Made by a program: the position numbers and the translations under genes. A stretch of DNA of 15,546 nt, from NCBI GenBank assembly GCA_036259835.1, contig DATABA010000122.1:1-15546 (forward strand), in the 5' to 3' direction. Shown here in pieces: positions 7,814 through 15,473 of this stretch (position 1 is the first letter of the stretch; the number at the start of each line of letters is the position of its first letter). The notes beneath the pieces were generated by a model. That model saw nothing but the letters and a program-made list of their open reading frames with translations. It did not search any database and was not told the DNA's origin. This stretch comes from JALYGK01 sp036259835 (lineage in GTDB: Bacteria > Actinomycetota > UBA4738).

Positions 7814-9711
7814 TGGCAACCGCCGTCCAATCCAGGGTCGAGCTGGCAGCGGCCGAAACGATGAGCCGAGCACGGGACCACTTACTCAGGCTGCAGAGCG
7901 AGGGCGGATGGTGGAAGGGCGAGCTCCAGACCAACGTCACGATGGACGCAGAGGATCTCCTCCTTCGGAAGTTCCTCGGAGTCCTCTCGGAGGACGTGCT
8001 CGGTCCGGAGGCGGCGTGGATCCGGCACGAACAGCGAGACGACGGGACCTGGGCGAACTTCTACGGCGGACCGGGCGACCTCTCGACCACGACGGAGGCC
8101 TACGCGGCGTTGAAGCTGGCGGGCGACCCTCCGGACGCCACGCACATGAAGAGGGCCCGCGAATTCATCCTGGATCAGGGGGGTCTCGAGCGAACCCGCG
8201 TCTTCACCCGGCTGTGGCTCGCTTTGTTCGGCATCTGGAGCTGGGATCAACTTCCCGCTCTGCCGCCCGAAGTCATCTTCTTCCCCTCGTGGTTTCCGCT
8301 GAACGTGTACGACTTCGCCTGCTGGGCCCGCCAGACGATCGTCCCCCTGACGGTGGTTGCGTCGTTCCGACCTCAGCGCCCGCTAGGGTTCGGGCTCGAC
8401 GAGCTTCGAAGCGGAGCCCCGCCACCCCCTCGCCATCCGCTTTCGACGTGGTCGGGCCGGTTCGAGGTGCTGGACGACTGGCTCCACGCCTACGAACGAC
8501 GTCCGATTCGATGGCTGCGTCGCGCGGCTCGTTACCGCGCAGCCGAGTGGATCCTGCGACGCCAGGAAGCCGACGGGTCATGGGGCGGCATCCAGCCCCC
8601 CTGGGTGTACTCGCTGATGGCGCTCAATCTGATGGGCTACCCCAACGACCATCCGGTGATGCGGGCCGCGTTTGAGGGAATCGACGCGTTCAGCATCCGG
8701 GAACAAGGCGTTCGCCGGCTGGAGGCCTGCCAGTCGCCGGTGTGGGACACGGCCCTTTGCATGATCGGGCTGTCCGATGCAGGGATTCCGGGCGATCATC
8801 CCGCGATGTTGCGCGCGGCCGACTGGCTGCTCGGCGAAGAGATTCGCGTCAAGGGTGACTGGGCGGTGAGACGACCAGAGCTCGACCCGAGCGGGTGGGC
8901 CTTCGAGTTCGCCAACGACAACTATCCTGACCTGGACGACACAGCCGAGGTCGTATTGGCGCTTCATCGTGTGGATCATCCTGATCCCGAGCGGGTCAGT
9001 GGAGCGATCGACCGCGGCGTCCAATGGCTCATCGGAATGCAGTCCGCCGACGGAGGGTGGGGCGCGTTCGACGCCGACAACACCAGGACGCTGTGCCGGG
9101 ATCTCCCATTCTGCGACTTCGGCGAGGTGATCGATCCGCCGAGCGCCGACGTCACGGCTCACGTTGTGGAGATGCTCGCCGCGGTCGGGCTCGGTTCCGA
9201 GCGTCCCGCCCGCCGCGGGCTCGGATGGCTGGCCCAGAACCAGGAGCCGGGCGGCTCATGGTTCGGCCGGTGGGGTGCCAACCACGTGTACGGGACGGGC
9301 GCCGTTCTGCCGGCCGCCGTGGCGGCGGGGATCTCGCCCCACGACCCGCGCATTCGGCGGGCCGTGAAGTGGTTGGAGGATCACCAGAATGCCGACGGCG
9401 GGTGGGGCGAGGACCTGCGGTCGTACGTCGACCCCGATTGGGTGGGCCGCGGCGCCAGCACGGCCTCGCAGACGGCGTGGGCGCTGCTGGCGCTGCTCGC
9501 GGCAGGCGAACGTGCGTCCGAAGCCGCCGAGCGAGGCGTGATCTGGCTCGCCGAGTACCAGAACGGTGAAGGAACTTGGACTGAACCCCTGTACACCGGA
9601 ACCGGTTTTCCCGGAGACTTCTACATCAACTACCACCTGTACAGGCTGGCGTTCCCGCTTCAGGCGCTCGGCCGGTACGTGAACGGGGAGAGACTGGGGA
9701 GCGCGGGGTGA
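7813..9711 (+). CDS. shc: Squalene-hopene cyclase
   Basis: The 632-residue protein matches full-length bacterial squalene-hopene cyclases. It carries the catalytic DLDD at 373-376, which protonates squalene, and SPVWDT near 308-313. Several QW repeats are visible, including QEADGSWGG at about 251, QSADGGWGAFD at about 410, QEPGGSWFGRWG at about 477, QNADGGWGE and QNGEGTWTE near the C-terminus. The enzyme is a monotopic membrane protein that folds squalene into hopene or hopanol. Its ATG overlaps the previous stop by one base, and its end overlaps the next gene by four bases (GTGA), which points to translational coupling. No squalene synthase gene lies in the window, so its substrate comes from enzymes encoded elsewhere. 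Confidence 0.97.
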   Translation: MATAVQSRVELAAAETMSRARDHLLRLQSEGGWWKGELQTNVTMDAEDLLLRKFLGVLSEDVLGPEAAWIRHEQRDDGTWANFYGGPGDLSTTTEAYAALKLAGDPPDATHMKRAREFILDQGGLERTRVFTRLWLALFGIWSWDQLPALPPEVIFFPSWFPLNVYDFACWARQTIVPLTVVASFRPQRPLGFGLDELRSGAPPPPRHPLSTWSGRFEVLDDWLHAYERRPIRWLRRAARYRAAEWILRRQEADGSWGGIQPPWVYSLMALNLMGYPNDHPVMRAAFEGIDAFSIREQGVRRLEACQSPVWDTALCMIGLSDAGIPGDHPAMLRAADWLLGEEIRVKGDWAVRRPELDPSGWAFEFANDNYPDLDDTAEVVLALHRVDHPDPERVSGAIDRGVQWLIGMQSADGGWGAFDADNTRTLCRDLPFCDFGEVIDPPSADVTAHVVEMLAAVGLGSERPARRGLGWLAQNQEPGGSWFGRWGANHVYGTGAVLPAAVAAGISPHDPRIRRAVKWLEDHQNADGGWGEDLRSYVDPDWVGRGASTASQTAWALLALLAAGERASEAAERGVIWLAEYQNGEGTWTEPLYTGTGFPGDFYINYHLYRLAFPLQALGRYVNGERLGSAG

Positions 9712-11258
9712 CCAGAGTGATGGAGAAATCGAACCGGGAGGTCGCCGCCGCGACGCAGGATCTCCTGATCCTGACCCCCTTGACGGTGGAGCGTCTGGCA
9801 CTGGGGGGCGCCGCCGCAGAACCCGGCGTCCACGTCATGCAGACCGGAATGGGACCGGACCGGGCTCGCGCCGCCGCGGTCGCCGCGGACCAGATCGATG
9901 CGCGGGCCGTCGCTGTGGTCGGGTTCTGTGGAGCTCTCGGGGATGACTTCCGGCCGGGAGACCTGGTCGTGGCAAGCGAGGTTCGAGCGCCGGACGGGTC
10001 CTCGGTTCCGTGTTCGAGCGCCCCACTGCTGGCGGCGCTTCGCCGGCTCGGGGCACAACGCGTTCACGTCGGTCCGATCGTTTCCATCGATCACATCGCT
10101 CGTGGCGATGAACGCACCGAACTCGCGGCGACCGGCGCCATCGCCGTCGACATGGAGTCGGCGTGGCTCGCGGACGCCGCGCGAGACCGCCCTCTGGCCG
10201 TTCTTCGCTCGGTGGTCGACACTCCCGAGCACGAGCTGCGCCGGGTGTGGAGCACGGCGGTCAACGGCATCACGGCCTATCGCAACCTTCGGGCCGCCAC
10301 CCCGGCGCTCCTTAGCTGGGGTCGAGCCACCGGCCCGCGGACCGTCTTCCTGGCAGGACCGCGCTCGTTCTGCGCAGGGGTCGAGCGCGGCATCGAGATC
10401 GTGGAGCGAGCCCTCGACCGGTACGGACCCCCCATCTACGTGCGAAAGCAAATCGTTCACAACGTTCACGTGCTGAAGGACCTCGAACGAAGGGGCGCGC
10501 GGTTCGTGGAAGAGCTGGACGAGGTTCCGGCCGGCGCCCGGGTCGTGTTCTCCGCCCACGGCGTCTCTCCGCAGGTCCGGGCCGACGCCAACCGCCGAAG
10601 GCTCAACGTCATCGACGCGACGTGCCCACTGGTCACCAAGGTCCACGCCGAAGCTCGTCGATTCGCCAAGCTCGGCTACCACATCGTCCTGGTCGGACAC
10701 GAAGGGCACGAAGAGGTCGAAGGAACCATGGGAGAGGCGCCTGAATCCATCGAGCTCATCACGTCCAGGGACGACGCTCAACGAGTACGCGTCAAAAGGG
10801 GCCAGCGGGTGGCCTATCTCACGCAAACCACCCTTGCCGTCGATGAGGCGGCCGAGGTCGTCCAGGCTGTTCGTCGCCGATATCCGACACTCGACGGGCC
10901 GAACTCGAGCGACATCTGTTACGCCACGTCGAACCGCCAGGAGGCCGTGAAGACGCTGGCGCGTGAATGCGACCTGCTGCTGGTCATCGGCTCACACAAC
11001 TCTTCAAACTCTCAGCGCCTGGTCGAAGTAGCCGAACGCGAGGGGTGCCCCGCGCGTCTGATCGACGACGAAACCGGAATCGACCCGGACTGGCTGGTCG
11101 GCGCCGCAAGGGTGGGAGTGACGGCAGGGGCGTCGGCTCCGGAGGTGTTGGTCCAGCGAGTGGTGGGCGCGCTCGCCAGCCTGGGATCGGTCGACGTGCA
11201 GGAGCGCACCATCATCGAGGAATCGCTTCAGTTCACGCTTCCGATCGAGCTGCGGTGA
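9708..11258 (+). CDS. HpnG adenosylhopane nucleosidase fused to IspH (HMBPP reductase)
   Basis: This 516-residue protein joins two enzymes. Residues about 17-208 are a nucleoside-phosphorylase fold like HpnG, with GFCGAL at 72-77 and VDMES at 147-151; HpnG removes adenine from adenosylhopane. Residues about 210-516 form a full-length IspH, the last enzyme of the MEP pathway. Its cluster ligands are C222 (FCAGVERGIE), C306 (DATCPLVTK) and C404 (DICYATSNRQ). Active-site residues include H251, H284, H334 and E336, with the GSHNSSNS substrate loop at 428-435. There is almost no linker, and no in-frame ATG, GTG or TTG sits at the junction; the nearest is GTG at residue 180. A true fusion is therefore likely. 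GTG 9708 overlaps the preceding TGA; ATG 9720 (residue 5) is a possible alternative start. Confidence 0.93.
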   Translation: MTRVMEKSNREVAAATQDLLILTPLTVERLALGGAAAEPGVHVMQTGMGPDRARAAAVAADQIDARAVAVVGFCGALGDDFRPGDLVVASEVRAPDGSSVPCSSAPLLAALRRLGAQRVHVGPIVSIDHIARGDERTELAATGAIAVDMESAWLADAARDRPLAVLRSVVDTPEHELRRVWSTAVNGITAYRNLRAATPALLSWGRATGPRTVFLAGPRSFCAGVERGIEIVERALDRYGPPIYVRKQIVHNVHVLKDLERRGARFVEELDEVPAGARVVFSAHGVSPQVRADANRRRLNVIDATCPLVTKVHAEARRFAKLGYHIVLVGHEGHEEVEGTMGEAPESIELITSRDDAQRVRVKRGQRVAYLTQTTLAVDEAAEVVQAVRRRYPTLDGPNSSDICYATSNRQEAVKTLARECDLLLVIGSHNSSNSQRLVEVAEREGCPARLIDDETGIDPDWLVGAARVGVTAGASAPEVLVQRVVGALASLGSVDVQERTIIEESLQFTLPIELR

Positions 11259-11261
11259 TCC

Positions 11262-11270
11262 GGGGAAGGA
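11262..11270 (+). promoter_or_regulatory. Ribosome binding site of hpnH
   Basis: GGGGAAGGA lies seven bases before ATG 11278, in the 19-base gap after the HpnG-IspH stop, and fixes the HpnH start. Confidence 0.65.
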
Positions 11271-11277
11271 TCTGACG

Positions 11278-12285
11278 ATGCCGGTTTCGCTTCGACAGCA
11301 GGCTCGGGTGGGCGCGTACCTCTTCAAACAGCGACTGCACCGACGCGACAAGTTCCCCCTGCTCGTAGAGCTCGAACCGCTCTTCGCGTGCAACCTCGCC
11401 TGCGCCGGTTGCGGCAAGATCCAGTACCCGGCACACATCCTGAAGCAGCGGATGCCGGTGGAACAGGCCGTGGCCGCCATCGAGGAGAGCGGCGCCCCGA
11501 TGGTCTCCATCGCTGGAGGCGAGCCGCTCATCCACCCCGAGATCCACCTGATCACCGAAGAGCTAATCAAGCGAAAGAAGTTCGTCTACCTCTGTACCAA
11601 CGCGCTGCTCATGAAGAAGAAGATGAATTTGTTCAAGCCGTCGCCGTACTTCGCGTGGGCGGTCCACATCGACGGACTCCGCGACCGCCACGACGAATCG
11701 GTGTGTCAGGACGGCGTGTTCGACAAGGCCGTCGACGCGATACGGGAAGCCAAGGGGAAAGGGTTCCGGGTCACGACGAACTCGACCTTCTTCTCCCACG
11801 ACTCAGCGCACACCATTCGGGCCGCGCTCGACTTCCTGAACGATGAGCTGAAGGTCGACGCGATGATGATCTCCCCGGCGTACGCCTACTGGAAGGCGCC
11901 GGACCAGGACCACTTCATGGGCGTGGAGGAGACTCGGAGACTCTTCGAAGCGGCTTTCGCCGACGGCAAACGCAGGAAGTGGCGCTTGAACCACACGCCG
12001 CTGTACCTCGACTTCCTCGAGGGGAAGGTGGACTACGAGTGCACGCCGTGGGGGATTCCCAGTTATTCCATCTTCGGGTGGCAGCGCCCGTGTTACCTGC
12101 AGGCGGACGGCTACGCCAAGACCTACAGGGAGCTCGTGGAAACCACGGACTGGTCGAAGTACGGCCGGCACAGCGGAAACGTCCAGTGCCGAAACTGCAT
12201 GGCCCACTGTGGATACGAACCCACCGCCGTCCTTGCCACGACGAAATCGTTGAAGGAGTCGCTCCGAGCGTTCGTCGCTCACTGA
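11278..12285 (+). CDS. hpnH: HpnH, radical SAM adenosylhopane synthase
   Basis: The 335-residue protein is the expected length for HpnH. It carries the radical SAM cluster motif CNLACAGC (C38, C42, C45), the SAM-binding GGEP at 80-83, and a Cys-rich C-terminal segment CRNCMAHCGYEPTAV typical of the family. HpnH uses a 5'-deoxyadenosyl radical to add adenosine to hopene, giving adenosylhopane, the substrate of the HpnG domain encoded immediately upstream. It starts at ATG 11278 with a strong ribosome binding site. It follows HpnG-IspH by 19 bases and precedes the membrane protein gene by 10. This is the committing step from C30 to C35 hopanoids. Confidence 0.96.
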   Translation: MPVSLRQQARVGAYLFKQRLHRRDKFPLLVELEPLFACNLACAGCGKIQYPAHILKQRMPVEQAVAAIEESGAPMVSIAGGEPLIHPEIHLITEELIKRKKFVYLCTNALLMKKKMNLFKPSPYFAWAVHIDGLRDRHDESVCQDGVFDKAVDAIREAKGKGFRVTTNSTFFSHDSAHTIRAALDFLNDELKVDAMMISPAYAYWKAPDQDHFMGVEETRRLFEAAFADGKRRKWRLNHTPLYLDFLEGKVDYECTPWGIPSYSIFGWQRPCYLQADGYAKTYRELVETTDWSKYGRHSGNVQCRNCMAHCGYEPTAVLATTKSLKESLRAFVAH

Positions 12286-12295
12286 GCCCTCCAAA

Positions 12296-12904
12296 TTGGA
12301 GCGAAACCCGGTTCGCCACCTTCAGGAGGTATATGCCGTTGTCCTGGGCGTGGCACTCGTCCTTTCGGTCGAACAGGTAATACACGTGGCTGAAGAGGGA
12401 TCACCGTTCCGCGACGAGCTGATCCTCCCGTTCCTTGCATTCGTCAGCCTCGCGTTCTCGATCTATCACTGGGGCGTCACGTACCTCGACCGGAGATACG
12501 CGGCTCAAGGAGATACAGCGCTTTCTCGGTCGGGAGTATTCGTGGACTTGCTGGTCGGTGTCACGGAGTTGTTAGCGTTGATCGGTCTTTCGATCTTGAT
12601 CTCACGACCTTCCACCTTTGCGGTTGGCGTGGTGATCCTCTTGGCGTTCGAGGTCATCGCCGGCCTCGTGCTTGGGGCGGCCGGCAATTACCAGGGCCTT
12701 GACGCCTTCCCTCGAACGTACCTGTGGCTGAACATCGCCAGCGCGGCCCTGCTGGGACTGGCGTTACTGACACTGGAGCTGATGTCCCCAGCGACGAGGG
12801 AGGTTGGCGCCGGCCCGGTCACGTTCATTGCTGCCGTCGCCAGAACGGCGTTCTTCTACGGCCTCGGATTCAACGTCCTGTTCGCCAGAGAAGAATCGGG
12901 CTGA
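12296..12904 (+). CDS. Six-helix membrane protein of unknown function in the hopanoid operon
   Basis: The protein has 202 residues, with six hydrophobic segments at about 12-27, 43-65, 81-101, 105-127, 139-160 and 173-195. I do not recognise the family. Charged residues between helices one and two include EQVIHVAEEG, but no catalytic signature is clear. The start is uncertain: TTG 12296 is the longest usable one, ten bases after hpnH, and no Shine-Dalgarno sequence precedes it. Position suggests co-transcription with hpnH, so a role in hopanoid modification, transport or membrane organisation is possible but not shown by the sequence. Confidence 0.7.
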   Translation: MERNPVRHLQEVYAVVLGVALVLSVEQVIHVAEEGSPFRDELILPFLAFVSLAFSIYHWGVTYLDRRYAAQGDTALSRSGVFVDLLVGVTELLALIGLSILISRPSTFAVGVVILLAFEVIAGLVLGAAGNYQGLDAFPRTYLWLNIASAALLGLALLTLELMSPATREVGAGPVTFIAAVARTAFFYGLGFNVLFAREESG

Positions 12905-12933
12905 TCGGATCCCCCCGACGAAAGCGTTACAGC

Positions 12934-12939
12934 AGGAGA
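12934..12939 (+). promoter_or_regulatory. Ribosome binding site of the methyltransferase gene
   Basis: AGGAGA lies ten bases before ATG 12950 and supports that start. Confidence 0.6.
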
Positions 12940-12949
12940 ACGGTCAACC

Positions 12950-13546
12950 ATGAAGCTGCAGGGCCTGGAGAAGCGATTCTGTTCGAGCGGACTGTGGCGC
13001 GTCGCGACGCAGCGAGCCGTCATTCCCTGGATCGTTTCGTTCACCGATAACGAGCTTCCCGATGACGCCGATGTGCTGGAGGTCGGATGCGGCGGAGGGT
13101 TCAACGCCGAGACCTTTCTCCGGCGGTTTCCGAATTGGCGGCTGACCGCAACGGACTACGACCCAGAAATGGTGGAACTTGCTCGACGACGTCTCACGCG
13201 CTTCGGTGACCGCGTTGCGCTCGACCAGGCCGACGCCACCGCGCTCCCCTACCCCAATGCCTCGTTCGATCTCGTTCTTTCGATCGGCGTTCTGCACCAT
13301 GTCGGGGCGTGGGAGGACGCTCTTGTCCAAGCGGCTCGGGTCCTCCGCCCCGGGGGCGCCTTGCTCGCCGTCGACCTCCTGGACGGCTTCTTCATCCGGC
13401 CTCTCCGCCGGGCGTTTCCTCCCGTTCGGACCTACACCTCGATGCAGGTGCTGGGGGCGATTCCGCGCGCCGGGTTCGTTCGGTACCGTCTGCACGGCGG
13501 AAGGCTGTGGTACCGCCTTCTCGGGCAGACGGCACCACGGCCTTGA
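12950..13546 (+). CDS. Class I SAM-dependent methyltransferase
   Basis: This 198-residue protein has a Rossmann-type methyltransferase domain of the UbiE/Methyltransf_11 kind. Motif I is LEVGCGGG at 43-50, the acidic ribose contact is D69 (ATDYDP), the adenine-region Asp is D95 (QADATALP), and LHHV at 115-118 and LRPGG at 132-136 complete the set. The part after about 145 is basic and probably helps bind the substrate. The substrate cannot be read from sequence. It lies 45 bases after the membrane protein gene, last on the plus strand before a convergent gene, so it may belong to the hopanoid operon. It is not the known hopanoid C-2 methylase HpnP, which is a B12-binding radical SAM protein. 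Confidence 0.88.
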   Translation: MKLQGLEKRFCSSGLWRVATQRAVIPWIVSFTDNELPDDADVLEVGCGGGFNAETFLRRFPNWRLTATDYDPEMVELARRRLTRFGDRVALDQADATALPYPNASFDLVLSIGVLHHVGAWEDALVQAARVLRPGGALLAVDLLDGFFIRPLRRAFPPVRTYTSMQVLGAIPRAGFVRYRLHGGRLWYRLLGQTAPRP

Positions 13547-13558
13547 AGAACTGTCCGC

Positions 13559-14578
13559 CTATCGAACCGTCGAGGCCGCCGGGCGCCACAGAAGCCACAT
13601 CCCCACGATCCCACCGACCCCAAGCGAGACGATGAGTGCCCACGCCCATCTCGGTGTGGTCGGAATCGGAGTGTCGAACCTTGGCGCCGCCGGCGGCCCG
13701 CCACCGTCGATGGAGAGGTCGTACGCGAGCGCCTTCGCCGGACTCTCCAGCGTCAGGGCGGTGAACCACATCCCCTTGGTGGGAAGCCACTTCATCCCGC
13801 GGTCCGAACGGAGATCACCCAGGAGCTGCTCGCTGGCCGGCTCGGACTTCCTGACGGTGATCCCGGAATCGCCCAGCTGGCCGTTTAGCGAGAGGGACGG
13901 CCGGTCATCGGTCAAAACGTAGAGGTCAGCGTTCACCACTTCGGCCGGACCCTTGCCAAGCGCGAGGATGCGAAGAGGGATCCACGGCGCCTTCATCGGG
14001 ATGGTGAAGTGGATGACGGTTCCCTCGCCTTCGACCAGCCCCCTCTTCACCGCTTCCTTGTTGTCGAACTTGGCCAGGGCAAAGATCGCCCCTTGCGATG
14101 AGTACGAAGCCATCACGTGCGGAGTGTCGGGCGTGAGGTCGAACCCGTTCTCCTTTGCCCACGCCGCAACGTCCCGGCCTCCGCCTCGGACGACCACGAT
14201 GTTGAGCGCCTCCACCTTCACCCGCTGCAAGACGTCGACGTCCTTCGCCGATGGGATGGCGGCGGCCTGCAGCGCGAACCGTTCCACCGGATTGACTTCT
14301 TGGTCCAGCCGCTCCAGGGTCCATTCGCCGCCCTTCTGGATCTTGGTGGGGACGCCGGGGAGCGGAATGATGTAGCCGAAGCGGTTCGCGCTCCCCGCGA
14401 ACTGGAAGCCGGTGACGTAGTGCTCATAGCCGTCGTGCCAGGCGGCGAGGGTCGTGGCCTTCCGAAGCACCTCAGCATGTCCCGGAGCAATCAGCCCCCC
14501 GCACCCCAAGGCGGCCGCAGGCGCCGCCACGAGCAGCACCAGGGCGAGAACGGACACAGAAACCAGGCGCCGCATCAT
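13559..14578 (-). CDS. DUF2330 family exported, membrane-anchored protein
   Basis: The 339-residue protein has a signal peptide (MRRLVSVSVLALVLLVAAPAA region) ending before a conserved CGG at about 26-28. The DUF2330 core follows, with motifs TTLAAWHDGYEHYVTGF, then YIIPLPGVPTKI. A Pro-rich linker leads to one C-terminal membrane helix at about 308-331, followed by a short basic tail. The bulk should therefore sit outside the cytoplasmic membrane, anchored at its C-terminus. The biochemical role of DUF2330 is not known. The start is ATG 14578, chosen because AGGAAGGAG lies six bases upstream. It converges on the methyltransferase gene with a 12-base gap and no visible terminator between them. 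Confidence 0.88.
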   Translation of the reverse strand: MMRRLVSVSVLALVLLVAAPAAALGCGGLIAPGHAEVLRKATTLAAWHDGYEHYVTGFQFAGSANRFGYIIPLPGVPTKIQKGGEWTLERLDQEVNPVERFALQAAAIPSAKDVDVLQRVKVEALNIVVVRGGGRDVAAWAKENGFDLTPDTPHVMASYSSQGAIFALAKFDNKEAVKRGLVEGEGTVIHFTIPMKAPWIPLRILALGKGPAEVVNADLYVLTDDRPSLSLNGQLGDSGITVRKSEPASEQLLGDLRSDRGMKWLPTKGMWFTALTLESPAKALAYDLSIDGGGPPAAPRFDTPIPTTPRWAWALIVSLGVGGIVGMWLLWRPAASTVR

Positions 14579-14735
14579 CGAACGCTCCTTCCTGTCGCAG
14601 GTCGTTATGGACCCGATTTGCTGGTTGGACGGAGCGACGCCGATGCGGGTTCCGGAAACACGAAATTTCGGTCGATCTGGCTCAGAGAACCGACCCGCGG
14701 TTCAGGCACCGCTTCCTCGTTCCGATACGAGAGAC
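14579..14735. promoter_or_regulatory. Divergent intergenic region with small palindromes
   Basis: This 157-base region separates the DUF2330 gene from the NERD-like gene and should hold both promoters. It contains the ribosome binding site AGGAAGGAG (minus strand, 14593-14585). It also holds palindromes TTCCGGAA (14650-14657) and CGAAATTTCG (14661-14670), and a small inverted repeat CTCGT/ACGAG (14716-14720 and 14727-14731) just before the plus-strand ATG. No clear -35/-10 pair was identified. Confidence 0.45.
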
Positions 14736-15473
14736 ATGGTCCTGGCGTTTCTGTGGTTGCTGTACCTCGTCATGGCGTTGATGATGTGGGCGCTCTTCCA
14801 CGGTGATGCCGTTCGGCGGATTCGTGAATGGGTCAAGGGAGTGCCCGGCGAGATGGAGGTTCGAGAGCTCCTCGGCGAGCTCGAGTCACACGGCTACAAG
14901 CTCCTCCGCGACGTCCCGGTGCGCGGGATGGCGGTGCCGGCCGTTGCGGTCGGCCCAACTGGAGTGTTCGCCATCCACACCAAGTCATGGTGGCCGATGT
15001 ACGTCAGCATCCGCGATCGCGTGTTGAACGGCAGCTGGGAGAAGGATCAACGAGTGCATCAGCTTCGCCGAGCCAGCGCCGAGCTCCGTGACCGGTTGCG
15101 AGCCGTTGAGATCGAGGTGAACGTCGAAACGCTCCTGGTGCTCACCCGCGTCGGGCTGCCGTCCGGCCCGGTCAAGTTGGACAACCTGACGATGATTGAC
15201 CCGACGACGCTTCTTCCATTCGTGCTCACGCGACCCAGGACGTTGTCCTCAAATCAGGTCACCATGGCCGTCGAGGCCATTCCCGGCGGGATTCCCGTCG
15301 CCGCTGCCAAAACTAGGAGTAGCCAGACCCGAAGCGCGCCGCGAGCCCGCGGTAAAACGAGGGCCAGGCGCCGCGAAGACGCGCAGGGAGCGTCATCCAC
15401 CAAGGAACGAACACGTCAGCGGCGTCGCGCTCGATCGCCCGAACAATCGCCGACGCCACCCGCTCGGGTTTGA
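14736..15473 (+). CDS. Membrane-anchored NERD-like domain protein with a basic tail
   Basis: The protein has 245 residues. Residues 2-21 form one hydrophobic helix. Residues about 36-100 resemble the NERD (nuclease-related) domain, with GEMEVRELLGELESHGYKLL and then VAVGPTGVFAIHTKSW. The Asp and the Glu of the usual D...ExK nuclease signature are absent: the residues are AVPAVAV and HTK. The domain is therefore probably not catalytic. Residues about 192-245 form an Arg/Lys/Ser-rich, probably disordered tail. It is encoded where the opposite strand carries the end of the dehydrogenase gene, a 161-base convergent overlap. ATG 14736 is chosen because upstream in-frame sequence is antisense to DUF2330 and lacks domain character; the ribosome binding site is weak. 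Confidence 0.7.
   Translation: MVLAFLWLLYLVMALMMWALFHGDAVRRIREWVKGVPGEMEVRELLGELESHGYKLLRDVPVRGMAVPAVAVGPTGVFAIHTKSWWPMYVSIRDRVLNGSWEKDQRVHQLRRASAELRDRLRAVEIEVNVETLLVLTRVGLPSGPVKLDNLTMIDPTTLLPFVLTRPRTLSSNQVTMAVEAIPGGIPVAAAKTRSSQTRSAPRARGKTRARRREDAQGASSTKERTRQRRRARSPEQSPTPPARV

Noticed and set aside
7713..8675. Plus-strand open frame of 320 codons overlapping the prenyl synthase and squalene-hopene cyclase genes
   Set aside because: Its composition is Arg/Ser/Pro-rich, and it lies in another frame of two well-supported enzymes.
9660..10826. Minus-strand open frame of 388 codons across the HpnG-IspH gene
   Set aside because: It shows no motif, while the opposite frame holds complete HpnG and IspH signatures.
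14117..14806. Plus-strand open frame of 229 codons, and the upstream extension of the NERD-like frame from 14454
   Set aside because: Both are antisense to the DUF2330 signal peptide and N-terminal core, which has a strong ribosome binding site and family motifs.
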